A DNA stretch of 64,000 nt. Origin: Deinococcus aquaedulcis (lineage in GTDB: Bacteria > Deinococcota > Deinococci > Deinococcales > Deinococcaceae). Of this stretch, positions 1 to 7,981 are shown piece after piece. The DNA lies in assembly GCF_019693445.1 (NCBI RefSeq), contig NZ_JAHRBL010000004.1, positions 1 to 64,000 of the forward strand, read 5' to 3'. The translations under genes and the position numbers were made by a program. The notes below the pieces were generated by a model. The model searched no databases and was not told where the DNA came from. It was given only the letters and a program-made list of their open reading frames with translations. Numbering within the stretch: position 1 is the first letter of the stretch; every line of letters begins with the position of its first letter.

Positions 1-84
1 GTAGGCGTGCCCCCGCTTCGGGTTCTTCGGCAGCAGCGGCGACAGTATGGCCCACTGCTGCTCCGTCAAATCCGTCCGTCCCAT
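1..84 (-). mobile_element. IS5-type transposase, N-terminal fragment at window edge
   Basis: Reading the minus strand from an ATG at 84 gives 28 codons that run off the window at base 1. The peptide begins [19 protein letters not shown], the typical opening of IS5-group (DUF4096, helix-turn-helix) DDE transposases. It would catalyse cut-and-paste movement of its own element. Only the start is visible, so the DDE residues, intactness and far inverted repeat cannot be judged. The left end of the element must lie in 85-287, but I could not define its terminal repeat. Confidence 0.8.
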
Positions 85-287
85 GCCGTTATCCTGCCAA
101 ATTCAGCCAGACAGACCCTAGCCGGCCGCCTCATGAGACAAAGCGCGACCGGGCTCATCTTGCGTCAGCTGGCCTTCACCGTGCGTCAGGCGGCGCGGCC
201 TACTTTGGTGACAGAGGCACAGTTGGCCCGCCCTGCACGGTCTGAAGGCCGCGCGGCGGCCCACACGGTGCCTTCCGGGAGTCCATC

Positions 288-878
288 ATGAAAAAGCTTG
301 CCCTGCCCGTCCTCCTGACCGCCTCCCTGCTGGGCGCCCTATCGGCGCCCGCCGCCGCCGCGCCGCAGCTGAGCGCCCAGAGCATCATCGTGAACCCGGT
401 GCCCACCACCCTGCAGGCCCGGGTGTGGGTGGACCGCGACCGCAGCGGCAACGCGGTGCCGAACTACCGCGTGGGCGACCGCATCACGCTGTACGCCACG
501 GTGAACGAGAACGCCTACGTGTACCTGTTCAACATCAACCCTGACGGCACCGTGGACCAGATTCTGCCCAACCGCTTCTCGGGCAGCACCTACCTGCGCG
601 CCGGGCAGACCCGCGCGTTTCCCAGCAGCCGCGACCGCTTTACCTTTGACGTGGCGGGCCCCGAGGGCCTGAACCGCGTGCTGGTGGTGGCCAGCCGCCG
701 GCCGCTGAACCTGAACGAACTCAGCTCGTACGCAGCGGGGCAGGACTTTGCCACCGTGAAACCCACCACGACCCCCGGCTTTGCCCAGGCCCTGAGCATT
801 GTGGTGAACCCCGTGGAGAGACCTATTCCCCAGCAGGACTGGACCAGCGACACCGCCGCCTACAACGTGGATTACTGA
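288..878 (+). CDS. Secreted DUF4384 domain protein
   Basis: A 196-residue protein with a clear Sec signal peptide (MKKLALP, hydrophobic core, AAAA-P cleavage near residue 25). The mature part contains the DUF4384 pattern around residues 60-130: a GDRITLYATVNENAYVYLFN stretch followed by DGTVDQILPN. This small beta-sandwich is frequent in exported Deinococcus proteins of unknown role. The sequence IVVNP recurs near both ends (residues ~34 and ~166). A GGGAG ribosome site precedes the ATG, so it is leadered, possibly from TACTTT near 200. Function is unknown; envelope location is inferred. Confidence 0.85.
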   Translation: MKKLALPVLLTASLLGALSAPAAAAPQLSAQSIIVNPVPTTLQARVWVDRDRSGNAVPNYRVGDRITLYATVNENAYVYLFNINPDGTVDQILPNRFSGSTYLRAGQTRAFPSSRDRFTFDVAGPEGLNRVLVVASRRPLNLNELSSYAAGQDFATVKPTTTPGFAQALSIVVNPVERPIPQQDWTSDTAAYNVDY

Positions 879-884
879 GCTTAA

Positions 885-930
885 CCGAACCGGCAGACTG
901 GGGATTACGACCCCTGGTCTGCCGGTTCGG
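885..930. terminator. 14-bp hairpin between convergent genes
   Basis: The arms 885-898 and 917-930 are perfectly complementary over 14 bp and are followed by GGCTTTTCC. The hairpin lies after the DUF4384 gene and contains the last codons of the convergent thioesterase gene, so it probably stops plus-strand transcription and may serve both directions. Confidence 0.7.
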
Positions 931-1291
931 CTGGCTTTTCCTTCCGGCTGACCGTGCCCTGGAACAGCGCCATCAGTTCCCAGTCGGCTTCGCGGCGCAC
1001 CTCTACGCGGTAGATGCCCAGGGTGCGGCCCACGCGCTCCGGGGTGGCCAGCGCCACTAGGGCGTCGCCCGCGCGGGCCTGGCGCACGAAGGTCATGTGG
1101 GTATCTATGGCCACCGCCTGCGCCCCCAGGTTGCTGATGATAAAGAGGGCCTCCTCGGCCAGGCCAAACACCACGCCGTTGTGCGCGCTGCCGCGCCGGT
1201 TCAGGCCCGCGTCTCCGACGGTGAGGGAGACGCGGGTCAATTCAGGTAAAGCCTCCTGCACGGTCATGCCCAGGTGGTCGGCGTAGCTCAT
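905..1291 (-). CDS. PaaI-like hotdog-fold thioesterase
   Basis: A 128-residue single hotdog domain, the usual length for PaaI/YbgC-like acyl-CoA thioesterases. The helix stretch RRGSAHNGVVFGLAEEA, with its N-G-x-x-F/A pattern, matches the PaaI active-site region (catalytic Asp/Asn after HGG in the family; here HNG). The family hydrolyses aryl- or acyl-CoA in the cytoplasm, often rescuing stalled phenylacetyl-CoA. No paa genes are nearby, so the substrate is open. It is a monocistronic gene whose 3' end lies in the shared hairpin. Confidence 0.8.
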   Translation of the reverse strand: MSYADHLGMTVQEALPELTRVSLTVGDAGLNRRGSAHNGVVFGLAEEALFIISNLGAQAVAIDTHMTFVRQARAGDALVALATPERVGRTLGIYRVEVRREADWELMALFQGTVSRKEKPAEPADQGS

Positions 1292-1319
1292 GACCCCAGG
1301 GTAGGGGAGAAGGCGGGGG

Positions 1320-2156
1320 CTATGCGTGGGGGTGGTAGGGCCACGCCACCTCGCCGGCCGGGTCGCCCGCGCCCGCCGCGTCCCAGTCGTGGGGATACAC
1401 CTCGCGGGGGCTGAGGTCGCCGCACGTGCCCTGGGCCTGGGCGGCGGCGCAGGTGGCGTCGTAGGCGGCCAGGATGGCGGGGAACTCGAACTGGGCGCGG
1501 GTGAGGCTCACAAAGGCCTCGGCGTGAGCCGGTTCTACACGCAGGGCCACCTCGCCGGCCGGGTGCAGCGTGCCGCTGTAAGGCACACAGATCTCAATGG
1601 GCCCGTCGCTGTCGGCGTTCACCTCGCCGTGGTAGATCACGAACGGCGCGGCGGCGGGTTGCGCGCCCTGGTCGCGCAGGGTCTGCAGCAAGGTGGTCAT
1701 GCCCTGCGAGATGGCGGCGGACAGGCCGTCCACGTAGACCTGTCGGGTCAGGGTGGCGACGTTCTGGGCCGGCACGGTGCGGGTCTGAGGGGTGGACAGG
1801 GACATGGGCGTTTCTCCTTCGAGGTGCTGAATGAGGTGTCGGGTCAGGTCGCGCCGCTGACGGTGTTCGGCGTCCAGCGCGGCGAGGTGCAGGCGCAGGG
1901 CGGTTGGGCGCTCGCCCGCCGGCAGGGCCAGCAGCGCCCCGATGGCGGGCAGGGGCATGTCGGCCTGGCGCAGCCGGCCAATCAGGCGGGCGTCGGCCAG
2001 CTGGGCGGGCGTGTAGCGGCGGTAGCCACTCTGGGGGTCCACCTGCGCGGGCCGCAGCAGGCCCAGTTCGTCGTACAGCCGCAGGGCCTTGGGGCTCAGG
2101 CGACTGGCGCCGGCAAACGCGCCGATGGTCATGAGGGGTGGGGCAGGGGTGAGCAT
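1320..2156 (-). CDS. MerR-family regulator with GyrI-like ligand domain
   Basis: A 278-residue protein. Residues ~9-80 form the MerR winged helix-turn-helix (TIGAFAGASRLSPKALRLYD, then GLLRPAQVDPQSGYRRY), followed by a dimerising helix. From about residue 125 a GyrI-like/effector-binding domain follows, the layout of BmrR/TipA-type multidrug sensors. Such proteins twist the promoter DNA to activate transport genes when a lipophilic cation binds. GGAGG lies 7 bases before the chosen ATG; an internal ATG eight codons later is also possible. No transporter adjoins, so the target is unknown. Confidence 0.85.
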   Translation of the reverse strand: MLTPAPPLMTIGAFAGASRLSPKALRLYDELGLLRPAQVDPQSGYRRYTPAQLADARLIGRLRQADMPLPAIGALLALPAGERPTALRLHLAALDAEHRQRRDLTRHLIQHLEGETPMSLSTPQTRTVPAQNVATLTRQVYVDGLSAAISQGMTTLLQTLRDQGAQPAAAPFVIYHGEVNADSDGPIEICVPYSGTLHPAGEVALRVEPAHAEAFVSLTRAQFEFPAILAAYDATCAAAQAQGTCGDLSPREVYPHDWDAAGAGDPAGEVAWPYHPHA

Positions 2157-2214
2157 AGGGGGGCCTCCGGAGGTGAGCCCAGGGTGGGCCCTGCCCCTGG
2201 GGGAAGGTCAAGGG

Positions 2215-2337
2215 GGCTAGGGGTCTAAGGGTCGAAGAGTCAAAGGGTCTAAGGGGGTGAGGGTGGGGTCGAGAAGTCAAGGGGTCGAGGCGTTGAGGGG
2301 GGCAAAGGGTTTCTCGACTGCTCGACCTTTAGACCTC
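2215..2337. repeat. Intergenic GTCTAAG/GTCGAAG hairpin repeat, locus A
   Basis: The left part runs through near-tandem words GGGTCTAAG, GGTCGAAG, AGTCAAAG, GGGTCTAAG. The right part (2312-2336) carries their reverse complement, CTCGAC, GCTCGACC, TTTAGACC, matching in about 20 of 25 positions. The whole can fold into a long imperfect hairpin. Related sequences occur at 55024-55120 and 57604-57690. Confidence 0.7.
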
Positions 2338-2368
2338 TCGGCGGCGGCGCCCCCGCCGCCCCCTGCGC

Positions 2369-2374
2369 TACCCT
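2369..2374 (+). promoter_or_regulatory. -10 box of a leaderless promoter (TACCCT)
   Basis: TACCCT ends six bases before the ATG at 2381. There is no Shine-Dalgarno in between, so transcription should start at or next to the start codon. No convincing -35 is seen. Confidence 0.6.
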
Positions 2375-2380
2375 GGCCCT

Positions 2381-3055
2381 ATGACCCCCCTCCTGCTGGG
2401 CCACCGGGGCGCGCCGGGGTTGGCGCCAGAGAACACGCTGGCCAGTTTTCAGGCGGCGCTGGCGGCCGGGCTGGACGGCGTGGAACTGGACGTGCGGCGA
2501 TTGGCAGACGGCACGCTGGCGGTGCACCACGACGCGGCGCTCCCCGGTGGGCGGCGGCTGGCGGCGCTCACGGCGGCCGACTTGCCGCCGCAGGTGCCCA
2601 CCCTGCCGGCGGCGCTGGCCTGGGCGGCCGATACGGGCGCGTTCGTGAACGTGGAACTGAAGTTTGAGGGCCCCTGGCCCGATGACCGGGTGGCCAGCAC
2701 CCTGCGTGCGGTCACCGCCCACGGCCTGACGCGGCGGGTGATCGTGAGTTCCTTTCTGCCCACGCTGCTGCGGGCTGCCCGGGACTTGGCCCCGCAGATC
2801 GAGCGTGGGTTGCTAGTGCACCGCGCGTATCCGCCCCCCCTGCTGCAGGCCGGGATGCGCTGGACCGGCAGCGCGGCCCTGCACCCGGAGGTGGGCACGG
2901 TGGACGCGCGCCTGCTGGCCCTGGCCCGCGCGCAGGGCTGGCGGGTCCATGCCTGGACGGTGAACGACCCCGCCGAGGTCAAGCGGCTGAGCGCCCTGGG
3001 TGTGGACGGCCTGATCGGGGACGACCCCACCGCCCTGCTGGGCGCGCGCGGTTGA
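2381..3055 (+). CDS. Glycerophosphodiester phosphodiesterase
   Basis: A 224-residue cytoplasmic GDPD (UgpQ-like), which cleaves glycerophosphodiesters from lipid turnover to glycerol-3-phosphate and an alcohol. The family signature is clear: LLGHRGAPGLAPENT at residues 4-18 (catalytic His, Arg and metal Glu), GLDGVELDVRR with the E-x-D metal site, and HHD acting as the second His. The C-terminal AWTVNDPAEV and GLIGDDP blocks complete the TIM barrel. The start is set by the TACCCT box. It is followed at 57 bases by a second, larger GDPD-containing gene. Confidence 0.9.
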   Translation: MTPLLLGHRGAPGLAPENTLASFQAALAAGLDGVELDVRRLADGTLAVHHDAALPGGRRLAALTAADLPPQVPTLPAALAWAADTGAFVNVELKFEGPWPDDRVASTLRAVTAHGLTRRVIVSSFLPTLLRAARDLAPQIERGLLVHRAYPPPLLQAGMRWTGSAALHPEVGTVDARLLALARAQGWRVHAWTVNDPAEVKRLSALGVDGLIGDDPTALLGARG

Positions 3056-3112
3056 CCGGCCCCTGACGCGGGGCGCACCCCAGCCTGACGAACGCGCGGC
3101 ACCGTACAGAGT

Positions 3113-5338
3113 GTGAGAACACTCCTGATTGGTGTCACGGCCCTGCTGAGCCTCGCTTCATCTGTTCATGCCGCCACGCTGGTGGGCTACGCACACCTGC
3201 CCGCCGACACCTTCGCGGCCGGGCCCGCCAGTGGGGCCTACAGCGGCGCGGGGCTGCGCGGTCAGGCGCGCTTCCCGTCGCAGCCGGTACAGGGGTTTTC
3301 GGGGGTGCAGTTCGGCAAGAACGGGGGCTACCTGTTCCTCAGCGACAACGGCTTTGGCAGCAAGGCCAACAGCGCCGACTACCTGCTGCGCCTGTACACC
3401 CTGAACCTGAACGCCAAAACGGCCCCCACCGGCCAGGACAAGGTGGAGGTGGGCACCTTTGTCAGCCTGCGCGACCCGGACCGCAAGGTGCCCTGGGTGA
3501 TCGTGAACGAGGCCAGCCCCGAGCGCCTGCTGACCGGCGCGGACTTTGACGTGGAAGGCTTTGTGGTGGCCCCCGACGGCACGCTGTGGGTGGGCGACGA
3601 GTTTGGGCCCTACCTGCTGCACTTCAGCGCCGACGGCCGCCTGCTGGAGGCCCCCATCGCCACGCCCAACCTGCCGGGCCTGCCCACCCTGCGCGGTCAG
3701 GCGCCCATTGTGATCGGGCACCGGGGCAGCAGTGGCACTCGCCCCGAGCACACCCTGGAAGCCTACCGGGTGGCCATTGAAGCGGGCGCCGACTTCGTGG
3801 AGCCGGACCTGGTGGTGACCAAAGACGGCGTGCTGATTGCCCGCCACGAGCCCGTGATCGCCGTGGTGGACGCCAGCGGCAAGGTGCTGGAAGCCACCGC
3901 CGACGTGGCTTCGCGCCCCGAATTCGCCTCGCGCCTGACCACCAAGAAGGTGGACGGTGTGGAGGTGCGCGGCTACTTCGCCGAGGACTTCACCCTGGCG
4001 GAACTCAAGACCCTGAAGGCCGTGGAGCGCCTGCCCGCGCTGCGCGGCAAGGCCTACGACGGCCAGTTCCAGATTCCTACGCTGGCGGAAGTGATTGCGC
4101 TGGTGAGGGACGTGGAAGCGAAAACCGGGCGCAAGATCGGCATCTACCCCGAGACCAAGCACCCCACCTACTTTCAGCAGATGGGCATGAACACCTCGCA
4201 GCTCTTGATCGACACGCTGAAAAAGGAAGGCTTTACCGACCCGGCGCGCGTGTTCATCCAGTCCTTCGAGACCGCCAACCTGAAGGCCCTGAAAACCGAC
4301 ATCATGCCGAAGGCTGGGGTGAACCTCCCACTGGTGCAGCTGGTCAGCAGCCCCGATGAGGCGCCTTACGACTGGGCGGCGAAGGGCGACACGCGCAAGT
4401 ACGACGCCCTGGCCAGCGACGCCGGCCTGAAAGAGATCGCCAGCTACGCCAGTGGCGTGGGGGCCTACAAGCGCTGGATCATCACCGACAAGGGGCAGAC
4501 CACCGATTTCGTGACCCGCGCCCACGCGGCGGGCCTGCTGGTGCACCCCTGGACGTTCCGCAACGAGGCCACGTACCTGCTCCCCGGCTACGCCAATGAC
4601 CCCGAAGCCGAGATGCGTCAGGCCCTGCTGGCCGGTGTGGACGGCTTTTTCACGGATTTCCCTGCCACCGGCGCCCGCGTGGTGGGCCAGTACACCGCCC
4701 CCGAGGTACGCAGCCCCCAGAACCCGGCCTTTGCGCTGGGGGGCAGCAGTGCGGCGGCCAACGTGGGCGGCAGCGGCGGCTTCGAGGGCCTGAGCCTGAG
4801 CCCCGACGGCAAGACCATGTACGCCCTGCTGGAAAAGACCGTCACGGGTGACCTGCCCGGCCAGCTGCGCTTGCACGCCTACGACCTGGCGGGCAAAAAG
4901 TGGACCCTGGCGGGCCGCTATGCCCTGGACGACGCCGCCCACGCCATTGGCGACCTGACCCCGGTGAATGCTTCGCAGGCCCTGGTGCTGGAGCGCGACA
5001 ACGCCAGCGGCGCGGCGGCCAGGACCAAGCGCGTGTACCTCGTCAGCCTGAACGAGAAGAACGCCGACGGCACCCTGAAAAAGACCCTGGTGGCCGACCT
5101 GATGAATGTCAAAGACCCCCAGGGCCTGGCCCCCAGCACCCAGGGCGGCGTGTTCACGTTCCCCTACGTGACCATTGAAAACCTGCTGGTGCTGGACGCA
5201 AACACCATTCTGGTCGCCAACGACAACAACTACCCGGGCACCGGCGGGCGCGGCGCCGATACCAAGGACGCCACCGAGTTCCTGTGGCTGAAGCTGGATG
5301 CGCCTTTGACCCTGGCGCCCGGTGTGGGCCGCCGGTAA
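3113..5338 (+). CDS. Secreted esterase-like (phytase-like) protein with inserted GDPD domain
   Basis: A 741-residue exported protein with a GTG start and signal peptide (residues 1-20, ending SSVHA). Residues ~21-195 and ~520-741 together look like one 'esterase-like activity of phytase' beta-propeller (DVEGFVVAPDGTLWVGDEFGP; later GGFEGLSLSPDGKTMYALLE). A complete GDPD barrel lies inside it at ~198-511, starting VIGHRGSSGTRPEHT and ending DGFFTDFPATGARV. Nested this way, it could release phosphate or glycerol phosphate from phosphodiesters outside the cell. The split-domain reading is inferred from motif order. It may be co-transcribed with the cytoplasmic GDPD just upstream. Confidence 0.85.
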   Translation: MRTLLIGVTALLSLASSVHAATLVGYAHLPADTFAAGPASGAYSGAGLRGQARFPSQPVQGFSGVQFGKNGGYLFLSDNGFGSKANSADYLLRLYTLNLNAKTAPTGQDKVEVGTFVSLRDPDRKVPWVIVNEASPERLLTGADFDVEGFVVAPDGTLWVGDEFGPYLLHFSADGRLLEAPIATPNLPGLPTLRGQAPIVIGHRGSSGTRPEHTLEAYRVAIEAGADFVEPDLVVTKDGVLIARHEPVIAVVDASGKVLEATADVASRPEFASRLTTKKVDGVEVRGYFAEDFTLAELKTLKAVERLPALRGKAYDGQFQIPTLAEVIALVRDVEAKTGRKIGIYPETKHPTYFQQMGMNTSQLLIDTLKKEGFTDPARVFIQSFETANLKALKTDIMPKAGVNLPLVQLVSSPDEAPYDWAAKGDTRKYDALASDAGLKEIASYASGVGAYKRWIITDKGQTTDFVTRAHAAGLLVHPWTFRNEATYLLPGYANDPEAEMRQALLAGVDGFFTDFPATGARVVGQYTAPEVRSPQNPAFALGGSSAAANVGGSGGFEGLSLSPDGKTMYALLEKTVTGDLPGQLRLHAYDLAGKKWTLAGRYALDDAAHAIGDLTPVNASQALVLERDNASGAAARTKRVYLVSLNEKNADGTLKKTLVADLMNVKDPQGLAPSTQGGVFTFPYVTIENLLVLDANTILVANDNNYPGTGGRGADTKDATEFLWLKLDAPLTLAPGVGRR

Positions 5339-5576
5339 CGGTCAAGCCCCACCCCCACACGTTTAAGACTTTCTTCTGTCCTCGCGGCGGCGCTTGGTTT
5401 CAGAGCATTGTCAGAGCCTGCCGCGCACACTGAGGGCCTCTCTCCCGCAGGTGGGCCGAAGTGCCCGCACCCCTTTTTCCTCTTGTTGCAAGGGCCGCGC
5501 CGAGGTGTTCCCCCTCTGAGCGCGGCCCTGTCCTGTGGCGCGTCTAGGGCTTCCGAAAAATTCCCGGGAATCCTTA

Positions 5577-6425
5577 TCAAGCCATCGGCCCAGGCTCCTC
5601 GCTGTAAATGTGGGTGCGGTGGTAGGCCAGCTGGGCGGGGTCCACGTGGTGGGCGCGGGCCTGCCGCAGGGCACCGGGGCGGCCCAGGAGGGTCAGGTCG
5701 GGCGCCACGCCCACGCCGCCCAGGTCAAACTGCACGTGGCAGTTGGGACACAGGCACAGCAGGTTCTCCGGGGTGTCTGGGCCCCCGTGGGGCTGACCCA
5801 AGGGCCGGATGTGCGCGGCCTCGGCGTAGGGGCCGGCGGGCGTGAGCAGGCGCAGCCCGCACAGCTGGCAGGTGTGGTCGTGCCATGCCTTGACCTGGGC
5901 GCCGTGACGGCTCAGGCGGCGCAGGCGGGTGGTGGCGTGCCGTTCAGGCGCCGCCGTGGCCGCTGTCGTCCCCTCGCTTTCCAGGGCCGCCTCACTCTCC
6001 AGCAGAAAGCGCCAGATGCGGTAGCCCGACCGCCCCACCTCGTGCCAGCAGGCTGTGACCAGGAACAGGCCGTCGTAGCGGTAGGTGGCCCCGGCCACGC
6101 GCCGCACCACCCGCACCGGCTGGCCCAGCAGGTGGCTGCGCGCCAGGGCGAGGTTGCCGCGTGTGAGCAGCTGGTGGGCGGTCTGGGCCCCGGTCCGGGG
6201 GTCGCGCCCGCCCTCGCCGGTGTACAGAATCTGGTGGCCGCTGTCCTGGTCGTCCTCGTACCCGCCCGAGAGCACCACCGACACCGCGCCGCCCAGGGCC
6301 GTGCCCGCGATGCCCGCTTGCAGGGGGCGGTGCACGCCCGCCTCGCTCAGCGCCCGCCGCCCTTCAAAGAGGGTGCCGGGTGGGCAGCCGGGGAGCTCGC
6401 CCACCGGCGGGGCCGCCGCCTTCAC
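5577..6425 (-). CDS. SRA (YDG) - HNH endonuclease
   Basis: A 282-residue protein. Residues ~15-150 form an SRA/YDG domain, shown by GGYEDDQDSGHQILYTGEGG and the later YDGLFLV; this fold flips out modified cytosines. Residues ~215-265 are an HNH nuclease with a zinc site (CQLC and CPNC) and the catalytic AAHIRP. Such SRA-HNH proteins are modification-dependent restriction enzymes that cut 5-methylcytosine-containing DNA. The GTG start overlaps the stop of the upstream carboxypeptidase as GTGA, so translation is coupled. No methylase is nearby. It could instead act on host DNA in repair. Confidence 0.88.
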   Translation of the reverse strand: MKAAAPPVGELPGCPPGTLFEGRRALSEAGVHRPLQAGIAGTALGGAVSVVLSGGYEDDQDSGHQILYTGEGGRDPRTGAQTAHQLLTRGNLALARSHLLGQPVRVVRRVAGATYRYDGLFLVTACWHEVGRSGYRIWRFLLESEAALESEGTTAATAAPERHATTRLRRLSRHGAQVKAWHDHTCQLCGLRLLTPAGPYAEAAHIRPLGQPHGGPDTPENLLCLCPNCHVQFDLGGVGVAPDLTLLGRPGALRQARAHHVDPAQLAYHRTHIYSEEPGPMA

Positions 6426-7918
6426 GCGCGCAGATCGGCGTACTTCTGGCGCAGGTAGGCGAGGTAGGGTTCCACCGTCATGGGCTGGCCGGTCACACGC
6501 TCCACCAGTTCGCCGGGGGCATAGCGCCGGCCCGGGGCGTACACATGCTCGCGCAGCCAAGCGTGCAGGCGCGAGAAATCGCCGCGCGCAATATCCGTGT
6601 CCAGGCCGGGCGTGGCCTGCTCGGCCGCCGCGTAGAACTGCGCGCTCAGCACATTGCCAATCGTGTAGCCCTGGAAGGCCCCGCCGATGCCGCCGCCGTA
6701 CCAGTGGACGTCCTGCAGCACGCCGTCCACGTCGCTGGGGGCCCGCAGGCCCAGGTTGGTTTCGTAGGCTGCGTGCCACGCCTCCGGCAGGTCGCGCACC
6801 GCGAGGCGCCCGACCAGCAGTTCGCGCTCCAGTTCGTAGCGGGTGATCACGTGCAGGTTGTAGGTCAATTCGTCGGCGTCTGTGCGGATCAGGCTGCGGC
6901 GCACCACGTTCACGGCGCGGAACATCTCGTCTTCGGTCACGTCCGCCAGTTGCTCGGGGAAGGCGTCCTTGAAACGGCCAAATTGCCCCGCCCAGAAGGC
7001 GCGCGAGCGGCCCACGAGGTTTTCCCACAGCCGCGACTGGCTTTCATGCACGCCCGCACTCACGCCGCCGCCCAGCGGGGTGTCCAGAAATTCCTCGGCC
7101 ACGCCCTGCTCGTACATGGCGTGCCCGGCTTCGTGCAAGGTGGAATACAGGGCGTCGGTGGGGTCGTCCTCGCGCACCCGGGTGGTGATGCGCACGTCGT
7201 GGGCGCCCAGCCGGGTCATGAACGGGTGGGCGGTCAGGTCCTGGCGCCCGGCGGCCGTGTCGTAGCCGTAATCGCGCGCAATGGCCTCGCCCAGCGCCAG
7301 CTGGGTGGGCACGGGGTAGTGGCGGGCCAGGAAGTCGGTGCGCACCTGGGCCTGCGCGGCCTCGTCCACCATCGGCACCAGGGCCTGGCGCAGGGCGGTA
7401 AACACCTCGTCCACCTGCGCGGCGGTCATGCCCTCGTCGGCGGCGTCAATGAAGTAGTCCATCGGCGAGGCGAATTCCGGGAAGTACGAGGCCATCTGCT
7501 GGCTGAGGTCCAGGGTTTTTTCGAGCAGCGGGGCCACGCGCGCAAAATCGTTGGCGGGCCGGGCCTGGGTCCAGGTGGAATAGGTTTCGCCCGCGTGGCC
7601 GGAAAAGGTCTGCACGAACGCGCTGGGCAGCCGCGTAGACCGGTCAAAGTTGCGCCGCGCCACGGCCAGCATGCGGGTCTGGACGGGGCTCAGGTCGCCC
7701 AGGGCCTCCGCTTCGTCCAGCAGGCGGCCATAGGCGGCGCTGGTGGCGCGTTCGTGGCGCAGGCCCGAAAGCAGCGCGCTCTGCCGGGCGCGGCTCGCCG
7801 CCGCGCGGGGCGGCAGGTAGGTGCTGCGGTCCCAGCCCAGCAGGGCGCCTATGCCATTCAGGTCCGCTAGCTCCTGCCAGTGGCGCGTGAGGGCCGTCCA
7901 GGTCTCCGGTTGTGTCAT
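6422..7918 (-). CDS. M32 carboxypeptidase (Taq type)
   Basis: A 498-residue cytoplasmic metallocarboxypeptidase of the Thermus-type M32 family, which removes C-terminal residues from peptides. The metal site HEAGH lies at residues 262-266, and the HESQSR signature about 30 residues later supplies the third ligand. GYTIGNVLSAQ and the C-terminal YADLR complete the family pattern, and the length is normal (~500). The ATG at 7918 lies 63 bases from the divergent S9 peptidase start. The downstream SRA-HNH gene overlaps its stop by four bases. Confidence 0.93.
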   Translation of the reverse strand: MTQPETWTALTRHWQELADLNGIGALLGWDRSTYLPPRAAASRARQSALLSGLRHERATSAAYGRLLDEAEALGDLSPVQTRMLAVARRNFDRSTRLPSAFVQTFSGHAGETYSTWTQARPANDFARVAPLLEKTLDLSQQMASYFPEFASPMDYFIDAADEGMTAAQVDEVFTALRQALVPMVDEAAQAQVRTDFLARHYPVPTQLALGEAIARDYGYDTAAGRQDLTAHPFMTRLGAHDVRITTRVREDDPTDALYSTLHEAGHAMYEQGVAEEFLDTPLGGGVSAGVHESQSRLWENLVGRSRAFWAGQFGRFKDAFPEQLADVTEDEMFRAVNVVRRSLIRTDADELTYNLHVITRYELERELLVGRLAVRDLPEAWHAAYETNLGLRAPSDVDGVLQDVHWYGGGIGGAFQGYTIGNVLSAQFYAAAEQATPGLDTDIARGDFSRLHAWLREHVYAPGRRYAPGELVERVTGQPMTVEPYLAYLRQKYADLRA

Positions 7919-7981
7919 AGGGTTCAGGGTAGCGCGTTGATTCGGGGCAGCGCTGCGTTTTCGTCCATGCCACACTGCTTC

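Noticed and set aside
1326..2228. 300-codon plus-strand frame
   Set aside because: Antisense of the MerR gene, low complexity, no motifs.
3158..4942. 594-codon minus-strand open frame
   Set aside because: Shadow of the secreted GDPD gene; His/Gly/Val-rich composition with no domain, typical of the antisense frame in GC-rich DNA.
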